This document shows positions 53,375-61,341 of a stretch of 64,000 nucleotides of DNA, piece by piece. The stretch's first letter is position 1. Every line of letters starts with the position of its first letter. Origin of the DNA: Vitreoscilla sp. GTDB taxonomy: Bacteria > Pseudomonadota > Gammaproteobacteria > Burkholderiales > Burkholderiaceae_C. The notes beneath the pieces are model-generated. The model did no database searches. It worked only from the letters and a program-made list of their open reading frames with translations, and was not told where the DNA came from. The position numbers were made by a program, and so were the translations under genes. Location of the stretch: contig JADMKA010000009.1 of NCBI GenBank assembly GCA_018780145.1, positions 1 to 64,000 on the forward strand, read 5' to 3'.

Positions 53375-53958
53375 TCGGTGGGGCCGCCACGGCTGCCGGG
53401 CGAGCCGGGGGCCACCCCGCCGGGCCCCGGGCGGGTCGACGGCGACAGCGTACCGGGCCCCGACGAGAAGCCGCTGCGGCGCGAATCCTGGCGCGCCTTC
53501 TCCAGCTCGGCCTCCAGCAGCTTGACCTGCTCGGCATGCGCCTTGTTCAGCGCATCGACCTGCTCGACCAGGGTGTTCATCAGGTGCGACAGCTCGCCGG
53601 AGTGCGCCTGGCGAAGCTCCTCCAACGCACGCTCATGGCGCAGCCGCTCGGACTGCCGCTCCTGCTCGCGCTCCTGGCTCTGGCGCGAGTTCGCCTCGGC
53701 CAGCGATTTCATCTGGGCGCTGAGCTGCAGGTTGGCGGCGCGCAGCCGCTCGAGCAGGCGCTGCTGCGGGGTCGAGTCGCCCGGTGCGGCGCGGCCGGCC
53801 GCGGCATTGTCGGCGGCCAGGCGCGAGGGCGTTGCGTCCTCCGGCTCGTCATCGGCCACGGGCTCGGCGCGCTGGCGCCGCGCGCCCAGCACGATGCCCA
53901 GTGCCAGACCCACCACCACGGCCGCCAGCGGCCACACCCAGCCCGGTATCTCGCTCAT
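53332..53958 (-). CDS. Membrane-anchored coiled-coil protein of unknown function
   Basis: This 208-aa protein has an N-terminal membrane helix (WVWPLAAVVVGLALGIVLGA, about residues 7-26). A long charged coiled coil (about 63-160, rich in E, Q and R) and a glycine/proline-rich disordered tail (about 165-195) follow. No family is recognised. Such proteins often act as envelope scaffolds. The start ATG 53958 precedes a plausible signal anchor; the frame open further upstream is a shadow. It runs antisense to the 3' end of the anti-sigma gene. Confidence 0.72.
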   Translation of the reverse strand: MSEIPGWVWPLAAVVVGLALGIVLGARRQRAEPVADDEPEDATPSRLAADNAAAGRAAPGDSTPQQRLLERLRAANLQLSAQMKSLAEANSRQSQEREQERQSERLRHERALEELRQAHSGELSHLMNTLVEQVDALNKAHAEQVKLLEAELEKARQDSRRSGFSSGPGTLSPSTRPGPGGVAPGSPGSRGGPTDYSVTLPMESLPDR

Positions 53959-54141
53959 TGGTTCTTCCTCGCCTCCGCGACCACGAACTCTCCGGGAGAA
54001 GGAATCCCGGCCGAAGTGATTGTGAGGCCATTGATGCGTCGGCGCCATCCTCTCCCCTGGGGGGCAGGCGGCAATCGGTCCTGTGCTCGTCTCTTCGGCG
54101 CGACGCGGCGAACACTTGAGGGCGCCTCCTAGAATCCGCCG

Positions 54142-55683
54142 ATGAACGCACTGCACCGGCTGGTCGTCGTCACCGTGCTGGGCTTTGCCTCCGGCCTGCC
54201 CTTGGCGCTGACCGGCCAGGCCATGCAGGCCTGGCTGAGCCTCGACGGCCTGGACATCAAGACCATCGGTTTCCTGAGCCTGGTCGGGCTGCCCTACACC
54301 TTCAAGTTCCTCTGGGCCCCGCTGCTCGATCGGGTCGATCTGCCCTTTCTGGGCCGGCGCCGGGGCTGGCTGGTGCTGAGCCAGCTGTTGCTGGCCGGCG
54401 CGCTGTGGCTTCTCTCCAATGCCTCGCCCAAAGGCAACCTGCAGGCGTTCGGCCTGCTCGCCGTGCTGGTGGCCTTTCTCTCGGCCACGCAGGATGCCGT
54501 CTACGACGCCTACCGAAGCGACCTGCTGCCACCCCGCGAGCGAGGCCTGGGTTCGTCGCTGAACACCATGGGCTACCGGCTGGCCATGATCCTGTCCGGC
54601 GGCGTGGCCCTGATCTGGACCGACCCGGCACAAGGCAACGGCTGGAGCTGGCCCGACGTCTACCGGGTGATGGCCGGGCTGATGGTGGGCGCCGCCGTGT
54701 TCAGTGCCCTGCTGTTGCCGCGCCTGCCGATGCCGAAGGCGCCGGCCACGCCGTTGCGGCGCGACCTGACCGGCTTCCTGGCCCTGGCGGCGGCCGTGGT
54801 GGTGGGCTACCTGGCCACCGACCGCCTGATCGGCCCGGCGGCCCGCGCGCTGTTCGCCGAGCTGCTGGCCAGCCGGCCGGCCGCCAAGGGCTGGGTGGAC
54901 CTCGGCGTGCTGCTGGCCGGCATCGGCCTGACGCTGCCGCTGGCCGCCTGGGCGGCGCGCCGGGCGCGCTTCGAGACCCTGCTGTCCGGCCTGGGCCAGT
55001 ACTTTGCACAACCCGGCGCGGTGGCGATCCTGGTCTTCATCGTGCTGTACAAGCTCGGCGATGCCTTCGCCGGCTCGTTGATGACGCCCTTCCTGCTGCA
55101 GGGCGTGGGCTTTGCGCCGGCCGAGGTCGGCCTGGTCAACAAGGTCATGGGCCTGTGGCTGACCATCCTCGGCGCGCTGGCCGGCGGGGCGCTGATGTGG
55201 CGCATCGGCCTGTGGCGCGCGCTGATGGCCTTCGGCGTGCTGCAGCTGCTGAGCAACCTCGGCTTCTGGTGGCTGGCGGTGCACGGGCAGGGGGCGATGC
55301 CGGGCCTGTCGGTGCCGCCGTTCGACCTCGGCTTCGTCAAGCTGGCGCAGGCCACGCCGGTCGACGGCGGCCTGCTGATGGTCATCGCCTTCGAGAACCT
55401 CTCCGGCGGCATGGGCACCGCCGCCTTCGTGGCCTTCCTGATGAGCCTGACCAGCCAGCGCTTCTCGGCCACGCAGTACGCGCTGCTCAGCGCCTTCGCC
55501 TCGATCGGGCGTGTCTGGGTCGGCCCCCTGGCCGGGGTGCTGGTCGAGGCCATCGGCTGGCCGGCGTTCTTCGTCGTGTCCACCGTACTCGCCGCGCCCG
55601 CGTTGCTGATGCTGGTCAGCCTGCGCAGCAGCGTGCAGGCCCTGGAACTGGAACCGCGCTCGGGCAGCGCGGTCGATGACTGA
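54142..55683 (+). CDS. AmpG-like MFS transporter
   Basis: This 513-aa protein has about 12-14 membrane segments and resembles AmpG-type permeases. SGLPLALTGQAMQAWLSLDG, LPYTFKFLWAPLLDRVDLPF and LSATQDAVYDAYRSDLLPP are the typical N-terminal landmarks. AmpG imports anhydromuropeptides from the periplasm during wall recycling. A membership in the wider PAT family is an alternative. The ATG at 54142 is the natural start. The M48 protease gene follows 77 bases later. Confidence 0.85.
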   Translation: MNALHRLVVVTVLGFASGLPLALTGQAMQAWLSLDGLDIKTIGFLSLVGLPYTFKFLWAPLLDRVDLPFLGRRRGWLVLSQLLLAGALWLLSNASPKGNLQAFGLLAVLVAFLSATQDAVYDAYRSDLLPPRERGLGSSLNTMGYRLAMILSGGVALIWTDPAQGNGWSWPDVYRVMAGLMVGAAVFSALLLPRLPMPKAPATPLRRDLTGFLALAAAVVVGYLATDRLIGPAARALFAELLASRPAAKGWVDLGVLLAGIGLTLPLAAWAARRARFETLLSGLGQYFAQPGAVAILVFIVLYKLGDAFAGSLMTPFLLQGVGFAPAEVGLVNKVMGLWLTILGALAGGALMWRIGLWRALMAFGVLQLLSNLGFWWLAVHGQGAMPGLSVPPFDLGFVKLAQATPVDGGLLMVIAFENLSGGMGTAAFVAFLMSLTSQRFSATQYALLSAFASIGRVWVGPLAGVLVEAIGWPAFFVVSTVLAAPALLMLVSLRSSVQALELEPRSGSAVDD

Positions 55684-55760
55684 TACGCGCTTACGATGAG
55701 TCGGGCACCCTGGCGCTCGGCCCACAATGCCCTGCACTCGCCTTGCCCGCACACCGCTTC

Positions 55761-56675
55761 ATGCCCGACCAGTCCGACCTGACCCCACCCCCCCTGGCCG
55801 GCGCCGGCGGCTGCGGCTGCCCCTGGCATGCCCGGCGGCGCTTCACCGGCGGCCTGCTGACGCTCGGCATGCTGGGGCCGCTGGCCGCCTGGGGCCAGGA
55901 CGGCGTGCGGGGCGACGTGGGCCGGCAGTCCAAGTTCACCAAGCTGGTCTCTGCCGACCAGGTGGAGCAAGCCGCCACCCAGCAGTACGGCCAGTTGAAG
56001 CGCGAGGCCTTCGCCAAGGAGGCCCTGGCGCCGGGCAGCGACCCGCAGGTGGTGCGGCTGCGCGCCATCGCCGCGCGCATCATCCCGTTCGCCGCCTCCT
56101 GGAACGGCCGCGCCGCCCAGTGGCAGTGGGAGATCAACATGATCCGCCAGAAGGACCTGAACGCCTTCTGCATGCCGGGCGGCAAGATCGCCTTCTACGC
56201 CGGCCTGTTGGCGCGGCTGCAGCTGAGCGACGACGAGGTGGCGATGATCATGGGCCACGAGATGGCCCATGCGCTGCGCGAACATGCACGCGAACGCATG
56301 GGCAAGACGGCTGCCACCCGGATCGGTGCCGGCCTGTTCAGCTCGCTGCTGGGCCTGGGCAACCTGGGCGACGCCGCCCTGAACATGGGGGCGCAGATCC
56401 TGACCCTGAAGTTCAGCCGCGAGGACGAATCCGAGGCCGACCTGATCGGCCTGGATCTCGCCGCCCGCGCGGGCTACGACCCGCGCGCCGGCGTGACGCT
56501 GTGGCAGAAGATGACCAAGGCCGCCGAGGGTGCACCGCCGGAGTTCCTGTCCACCCACCCGGCGTCGAACACCCGCATCCAGGAGATCGAGGCGGCGCTG
56601 CCCAAGGTCGAGCCGCTCTACGCGGCCGCGCCGCGGCCACCGAAGCGCTACGCGCCGCCGGCGGCGCGGCCCTGA
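55761..56675 (+). CDS. M48-family zinc metalloprotease, exported
   Basis: This 304-aa protein has a late, arginine-led export signal (HARRRFTGGLLTLGMLGPLA, about residues 29-48), followed by the M48 catalytic domain. The zinc site is HEMAH (about 172) and the third ligand is in EDESEADLIG (about 223). NAFCMPGGKIAFYAGLLARL is the conserved approach strand. It resembles LoiP/BepA-type periplasmic quality-control proteases, without BepA's TPR tail. ATG 55761 is preferred to an in-frame TTG at 55743. It converges with the Crp/Fnr gene across 13 bases. Confidence 0.88.
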   Translation: MPDQSDLTPPPLAGAGGCGCPWHARRRFTGGLLTLGMLGPLAAWGQDGVRGDVGRQSKFTKLVSADQVEQAATQQYGQLKREAFAKEALAPGSDPQVVRLRAIAARIIPFAASWNGRAAQWQWEINMIRQKDLNAFCMPGGKIAFYAGLLARLQLSDDEVAMIMGHEMAHALREHARERMGKTAATRIGAGLFSSLLGLGNLGDAALNMGAQILTLKFSREDESEADLIGLDLAARAGYDPRAGVTLWQKMTKAAEGAPPEFLSTHPASNTRIQEIEAALPKVEPLYAAAPRPPKRYAPPAARP

Positions 56676-56688
56676 CGGGGCCCGTTCG

Positions 56689-57348
56689 TCACCAGCGCGG
56701 CGGCAGCCGGCCGCGCAGGCGCAGGCCCCGGCCTTCGACGAGCGCGTAGTCGCCGGTGACCAGATCCTTCATGACCCGGCTGACCATCTCGCGCGAGCAG
56801 CCCAGGTGTTGCGACATCTGGTGGTGGGTCAGGCGCTCGGCGATCCACAGGCTGCCGTCGGGCTGCAGCTCGGCGCTGGCCTCCAGCAACAGCTTCAGCC
56901 GGCCATAGACATCGTTCAGCGCGAGCTGCTTGGCCGACATGGTGGCGGCCCGGGCACGGCGGATCACCTTGGCCAGCAGCTCGAAGGCGAAGGCCGGGTG
57001 CTCGGTGATGTGCTGGTTGAGGGTGGCGCGGGTGATCACCGCACAGGTGGTGGCCTCCAGCGTCTCCACGCTGGCCGAGCGCGGCCCGCCGTCCAGGCTC
57101 ATCTCGCCCAGGTACTCGCCGGGGCCGTAGCTGCCATAGGTGATCTCGCGCTCGTTCGGCCCCTCGGAGAAGGCCCGCAGCCGGCCCGCCAGGATGATGT
57201 AGAGCGTGTCGCCGAGGTCGCCCTCCTGGATCAGCAGGGTGCCCTTGCGATAGCGCCGCACCTCGCCACGCGAGGCCAGGGCCGCCACCGCCGGTGGCAG
57301 GGCGTCGATCAGGTCGGCGGGCTGCGGCGGCTGGGCGGGGGCGGGCAT
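56689..57348 (-). CDS. Crp/Fnr-family transcriptional regulator
   Basis: This 219-aa protein has a cyclic-nucleotide-binding-like beta roll (about residues 25-130: GTLLIQEGDLGDTLYIILAG, GEYLGEMSLDGGPRSASVE) and a C-terminal winged helix with LTHHQMSQHLGCSREMVSRV (about 168-187). The beta roll keeps the GEMSLDGGPRSAS stretch where cAMP-type ligands bind. No N-terminal cysteine cluster is seen, so it is not an FNR-type oxygen sensor. The FNR-like palindrome at 8013-8032 could be a target of this class, but no link is shown. Confidence 0.9.
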   Translation of the reverse strand: MPAPAQPPQPADLIDALPPAVAALASRGEVRRYRKGTLLIQEGDLGDTLYIILAGRLRAFSEGPNEREITYGSYGPGEYLGEMSLDGGPRSASVETLEATTCAVITRATLNQHITEHPAFAFELLAKVIRRARAATMSAKQLALNDVYGRLKLLLEASAELQPDGSLWIAERLTHHQMSQHLGCSREMVSRVMKDLVTGDYALVEGRGLRLRGRLPPRW

Positions 57349-57385
57349 GGGCGCATGCTAGCGCCAGCCCTGCCCGCGTGCCAAT

Positions 57386-58168
57386 TCAGGCCACGGCCTG
57401 GCACGCCTCTTCGCTCATCGCACTGGCATTGGCCGCGGCGCGCTGCTGGGCCTCGGCGTCCACCTGGCAGCGCAGGGTGCCGACCAGCGGCGGCAGCATG
57501 GCCACCTGCTTGACGAGTTGGCGGATGCTGTCGGCCCCCGTCTTGGCGCGGATGTTGGCGATCTGCGTGCGCACGGTGGCGATCTTGACGCCGTTGCGCG
57601 CCGCGATGGCGTTCGGGCTGAGGCCCTCGCACAGGGCCGCCATCACCTGCTCCTCGCTCGGCGAGAGCCGGTGCTCGCGCGCGAAGCCCTGCACCGACAG
57701 GCCGCCGCAGACCTGGCGGCGCCCCAGCACCAGCAGGGTGGCCGGCACCCCAGCCAGGGCACCGAAGCCGCTGGCCGAGCCGGCGCCCAGCAAGGGCACC
57801 ACCGAGATGCCGGCCCGGTGCTCGCCCTCGCCCAGCGTGAGCAGACGGCGCAGGCCGCGGTTGGTGGCCGACTGCAGCGCGCTGTGCAGCGGGGCCACAT
57901 CCTTGGCCAGGCGGGCACGCAGTTCGTGGCCATGCAGTTCCAGCGGGTACTGGTCGGTCAGGCAGGCACGCGCCGCGTGGTTGGCGTGCAGCACCCGCGG
58001 GCCGTCACCCAGCAGCAGCAGGCCGTAGTCGATCTCGTCCAGCATCATCGTCATCAGCCGCGCCACCAGCGCGGCGCCGCCCCGGCGCTCGGGGCCGCAA
58101 TAGCCCAGGGTCTCGGCCAGCGTGCGGGGCGCGGCCCGGGGCTCGTGGTGGACACTCGGTTCGAACAT
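57386..58168 (-). CDS. LuxR-family regulator with PAS-like N-terminal domain
   Basis: This 260-aa protein has a PAS-like N-terminus (about residues 40-165: IDYGLLLLGDGPRVLHANHA) and a C-terminal LuxR helix-turn-helix (LSPSEEQVMAALCEGLSPNA and ARNGVKIATVRTQIANIRAK, about 185-235). The start ATG 58168 has an AAGGAGG ribosome site, one of the best in the window, and ends the protein ahead of the open frame to 58234. The dyad at 58278-58294 lies 110 bases upstream. Confidence 0.85.
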   Translation of the reverse strand: MFEPSVHHEPRAAPRTLAETLGYCGPERRGGAALVARLMTMMLDEIDYGLLLLGDGPRVLHANHAARACLTDQYPLELHGHELRARLAKDVAPLHSALQSATNRGLRRLLTLGEGEHRAGISVVPLLGAGSASGFGALAGVPATLLVLGRRQVCGGLSVQGFAREHRLSPSEEQVMAALCEGLSPNAIAARNGVKIATVRTQIANIRAKTGADSIRQLVKQVAMLPPLVGTLRCQVDAEAQQRAAANASAMSEEACQAVA

Positions 58169-58277
58169 GGTGTGCCTCCTTGAGGCTCCGGCACAAAACC
58201 GCTCCCGAAAGGGGGTGCGCAGTTCCGGAGTCAAGCCAGCTTAGGAACGCCGGGCCTGCGCAGGGGGCCACTTTGCC

Positions 58278-58294
58278 TGTCACCGGATGTGACA
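58278..58294. promoter_or_regulatory. TGTCAC-N5-GTGACA dyad upstream of the LuxR gene
   Basis: Perfect six-base half-sites with a five-base centre lie between the LuxR gene start (58168) and the hydrolase stop (58298). It is a likely operator for the leftward LuxR promoter. The binding factor is unknown. Confidence 0.45.
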
Positions 58295-58297
58295 AAT

Positions 58298-58936
58298 TCA
58301 CGTCCCACCGACGTAGGGGTTGGTCCGCCGCTCCTGTCCGAAGCTGCTTTCCGGCCCGTGGCCAGGGATGAACACCGTGTCGTCGCCCATGGGCCACAGT
58401 CGCTGGGTGATGCTGGCGACCAGGGTGGCGTGGTCGCCGCCAGGGAAATCGGTGCGGCCCATCGAACCGGCGAACAGCACGTCGCCGACGAAACAACGCT
58501 TCGCCTCGGCACTGTGGAAGACCACGTGGCCCGGCGTGTGGCCCGGGCAGTGGCGCACCGTGAGCCGGCTCTCGCCCAGGGTGAGCTCGTCGCCGTCCGC
58601 CAGCCAGCGGGTCGGGGTGAACGGCTCGGCCGGCGGGAAGCCGAACATCTTGCTCTGCTGTGGCAGCCCGTCGATCCAGAACTGGTCGCCCGGGTGCGGG
58701 CCGACGATGGGCAGGCCCAGCTCGCGGGCCAGCGTGCCGGTGCCGCCGGCGTGGTCGATGTGGGCGTGGGTCAGCCACAGCGCGACGAGCGTCAGGCCGC
58801 GCCGGGCCACCTCGGCCTTCAGCCGCTCGACCTCGCCACCGGGGTCGATCAAGGCGGCCTGGTTCGTGCGGTCGCACCAGACGAGCGAACAGTTCTGCTG
58901 GAAGGGCGTGACGGGGATGGTGTGGTAGCGCAGCAT
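58298..58936 (-). CDS. Metallo-beta-lactamase-fold hydrolase (YcbL/GloB-like)
   Basis: This 212-aa protein has the metal-binding THAHIDHAGG motif (about residues 56-65), a distal HCPGHTPGHVVF and the DVLFAGSMGRTDFPGG stretch. These are the marks of type I/II glyoxalase-II-like (YcbL) proteins, which hydrolyse thioesters such as lactoylglutathione. Length matches stand-alone YcbL. The start is ATG 58936; the frame open to 59017 lacks support. Confidence 0.9.
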   Translation of the reverse strand: MLRYHTIPVTPFQQNCSLVWCDRTNQAALIDPGGEVERLKAEVARRGLTLVALWLTHAHIDHAGGTGTLARELGLPIVGPHPGDQFWIDGLPQQSKMFGFPPAEPFTPTRWLADGDELTLGESRLTVRHCPGHTPGHVVFHSAEAKRCFVGDVLFAGSMGRTDFPGGDHATLVASITQRLWPMGDDTVFIPGHGPESSFGQERRTNPYVGGT

Positions 58937-59189
58937 GGGCGAGAGTGTCCTTTGGCAACTCAGTGTCGACCTTCGCCGCTCTGTGTCGGCTTGACCTGAC
59001 GCCACCGTGGCGCCCAATGCTACCCAAGTGAGGTCTCGCCCGAGATGGTGTCGCGCAACATGGGCTCGACACCGACGAGCCGTTCGGCGACGGCTGTCAG
59101 TTCTCGGTGCTGGCGGCCAGGCGCCATCCAGTGACCATGACCACCCGGGCCGTGCTGGGATCGCCTCGCTTGAACGAACCCGGTCGAGG
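58937..59189. other. Intergenic region, possible decayed gene fragment
   Basis: The 253 bases between the hydrolase start and the ferredoxin-reductase stop hold no convincing gene. A leftward open frame here ends at 59020 with a protein-like tail (RLVGVEPMLRDTISGETSLG), but no start or family can be assigned. It also overlaps the reductase gene. Confidence 0.3.
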
Positions 59190-60407
59190 CTAGAGGTGTT
59201 GCTTGAGCGGCACCGACGGGTCGCAGGCCAGGGGCGGTGCCGGGCTCTTGCCGGCCTCCAGCAGCTTGCGCGCTGCCATGTGATCGAGGGGCGCGTTCAC
59301 GCTTTCCACACACACGAGCTGCTCGCCCAGGTAGTGCAGGATCGAGAAGCTCGCCGGCGCGGCACCGGCGCGGCGGTGCCGCGTGCCGTCGGCAGGAATC
59401 AGCCCGGCCATCTGCAGGCGCAGGCTGCCCTGCTCCGACCAGAACCAGGGCACGGCACGGTAGGGCTCGTGCCGGCCCATCAAGGTGGCCGCCGCCGTGC
59501 GCGCCTGGTCGTTGGCGTTCTGAACCGATTCGAGCCGCAAGCGGCGGCCGCTACCGTGCGTGGGGAAGCTGGCGCAGTCGCCGATGGCAAGAATCAACGG
59601 ATCGGACGTGCGCAGGCCCTCGTCCACGACGACGCCGTTGTCGCAGTCCAGCCCGGCCGCCTGCGCCAGACGCATCTCGGGTGCGGCGCCGATGCCCATC
59701 ACCAGCAGGTCCACGCTGATGCACTGCCCGGCGACGGACAGGGCGGTGAGCCGGTCGCCTGCATGTTCGAACTCGCTGACCGCAACGCCCAGGCGGATGT
59801 CGATGCCGCTGGCACGGTGCGTGGCCAGCACGTGCTCGGCGAGCTCGGGTGACACGGAGCGCGAGAGCAGCCGCGGTGCGGACTCGAGCACCGTCACCGC
59901 CTTGCCCAGCGCCTGTGCGGAGGCTGCGATCTCCAGGCCGATGAAACCGCCGCCCAGCACGGTGATGCGTGGTGCCGCGCCGAGCTGTTCGCGCAGGCGC
60001 AGCGCATCGGCCGCGCTGCGCAGCACCGCGACGTTGGCCAGCGAAGGCGGCAGCGATGGCAGCCTGCGGGCCGTGGCGCCAGTGGCCAGCACGAGCTGCC
60101 CGTAGAGCAGCGTCGCACCCGAGCGCAGCTGCACCCGTTGCGCCAGGCGGTCGATCGACACCGCCGCGTCGCCGCGGTGCAGCGTGATTCCGGCGTCGGC
60201 GTACCAGGCTTCGGCACGGTGCAGCTGAAGTTGCTCCTGCGGGTTCTTCAAGAAGGCCTTGGACAACGGCGGCCGCTGGTACGGCAACTCGGCCTCGTCG
60301 CACACCAGGTGCACGCGTGCACCGAGGCCGGCGCTGACCAGCGCGCCGCACAGCTGCGCACCGGCGTGGCCGCCACCGATGATCACGATCGGTCCCTGCT
60401 CAGTCAT
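59190..60407 (-). CDS. FAD-dependent ferredoxin reductase of a P450 system
   Basis: This 405-aa protein belongs to the putidaredoxin-reductase/rubredoxin-reductase-like family. An N-terminal FAD dinucleotide motif (IVIIGGGHAGAQLCGAL), the PYQRPPLSKAFL contact, an NAD(P)-binding second Rossmann motif (ITVLGGGFIGLEIAASAQAL, about residues 150-169) and the FAD-binding ILAIGDCASF are all present. It should pass electrons from NAD(P)H to the [2Fe-2S] ferredoxin two genes upstream. Its start overlaps the MarR gene's 3' end by eight bases (60400-60407), so it is the last gene of the operon. Confidence 0.92.
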   Translation of the reverse strand: MTEQGPIVIIGGGHAGAQLCGALVSAGLGARVHLVCDEAELPYQRPPLSKAFLKNPQEQLQLHRAEAWYADAGITLHRGDAAVSIDRLAQRVQLRSGATLLYGQLVLATGATARRLPSLPPSLANVAVLRSAADALRLREQLGAAPRITVLGGGFIGLEIAASAQALGKAVTVLESAPRLLSRSVSPELAEHVLATHRASGIDIRLGVAVSEFEHAGDRLTALSVAGQCISVDLLVMGIGAAPEMRLAQAAGLDCDNGVVVDEGLRTSDPLILAIGDCASFPTHGSGRRLRLESVQNANDQARTAAATLMGRHEPYRAVPWFWSEQGSLRLQMAGLIPADGTRHRRAGAAPASFSILHYLGEQLVCVESVNAPLDHMAARKLLEAGKSPAPPLACDPSVPLKQHL

Positions 60408-60984
60408 CGCCGTTGTCCTCGTGGCTGCCGGTGCGGCTGCCCCGCTTCGCCGCGGCGGCGGGATAGCGCCGCGCGACGTAGCGCGCGGTAGCGGTTTCCA
60501 CCGCGGGCAGGTTCTCGTGCAGGCGCTTGAGCAGGCCGATCAGCGTCTCCGTCTCGGCCGGATTCAGCACCGACAGGAAGGCGCGTTCGCGCTCCAAGGC
60601 AATGCCCAGGATCTGGTCGTGCAGTTCGCGGCCCTTCGGGGTCAGCGTGGCGATGCGCAGCCGACCATCGTCGGCGCCCAGCCCGATCGTCACCAGGCCG
60701 CGTGACTGCATGCTCTTGAAACAGCGGCTGACCGAGGCCTTGTCCATGCCGATGATGCGCGAGACCTGCTGCGCCGAGATCGAGCCGTGGATGGCCAGCA
60801 GCACCAGGCAGCGCCAGGTCTCGATGCCGACGTCGAACACGTTCAGGTAGTGCTGCGAGGCGCCGCGCGACAGCTTGTTGGCGATCCAGGTCAGGAAGGC
60901 CGGGACGTAACGTTCGAGGTCGACGTTCTGCGGCGCCGCACCCGCGGGCGGTGTTGCAGCGGCCTTGCGCCGGGACGTGGCCAT
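60400..60984 (-). CDS. MarR-family transcriptional regulator inside the P450 operon
   Basis: This 194-aa protein has a MarR winged helix: ISAQQVSRIIGMDKASVSRC (recognition helix, about residues 68-87), FKSMQSRGLVTIG and the wing DDGRLRIATLTPKG. MarR proteins near aromatic catabolic genes usually repress until an aromatic acid binds. Being encoded within the operon suggests autoregulation. The start ATG 60984 is three bases from the ferredoxin stop. Confidence 0.9.
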   Translation of the reverse strand: MATSRRKAAATPPAGAAPQNVDLERYVPAFLTWIANKLSRGASQHYLNVFDVGIETWRCLVLLAIHGSISAQQVSRIIGMDKASVSRCFKSMQSRGLVTIGLGADDGRLRIATLTPKGRELHDQILGIALERERAFLSVLNPAETETLIGLLKRLHENLPAVETATARYVARRYPAAAAKRGSRTGSHEDNGDD

Positions 60985-60987
60985 CGC

Positions 60988-61311
60988 CTACTGCTGCCGG
61001 TGCGGGATGCGCACCACGAGGCCCTGCAGCGCGGCGGTGAGCTTGATCTGGCACGACAGCCGGCTGGTCGGGCCGCGCTCGGCGGCGGTGCACTCGAGCA
61101 TCTCCAGCTCGTTGGCAAGCGGCGCGGGCAGCCGGTCGGCCCAGGCCGGGTCGACGTAGACATGGCAGGTGGCACACATCGCCGAGCCACCGCACTCGGC
61201 GACGATGCCGGGCACGCCGGCGCCGGTGGCCGCGGCCATGACGCTGACGCCCTCGGGCGCCTCGAGGCCGCGCTCGCTGCCGTCGGCCAGGATGAAGGTG
61301 ATGTCGGGCAT
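60988..61311 (-). CDS. [2Fe-2S] ferredoxin (putidaredoxin-like)
   Basis: This 107-aa protein has the C-x5-C-x2-C cluster motif (CGGSAMCATC, about residues 40-49) and the fourth cysteine in RLSCQI, as in the adrenodoxin/putidaredoxin class. It should shuttle electrons between the reductase and the P450 encoded 30 bases upstream. The acidic ELEMLECTAAE helix is the usual partner-docking surface. Confidence 0.92.
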   Translation of the reverse strand: MPDITFILADGSERGLEAPEGVSVMAAATGAGVPGIVAECGGSAMCATCHVYVDPAWADRLPAPLANELEMLECTAAERGPTSRLSCQIKLTAALQGLVVRIPHRQQ

Positions 61312-61341
61312 GGTCTGTCTCTAACGGTGATCAGGTGGCAA

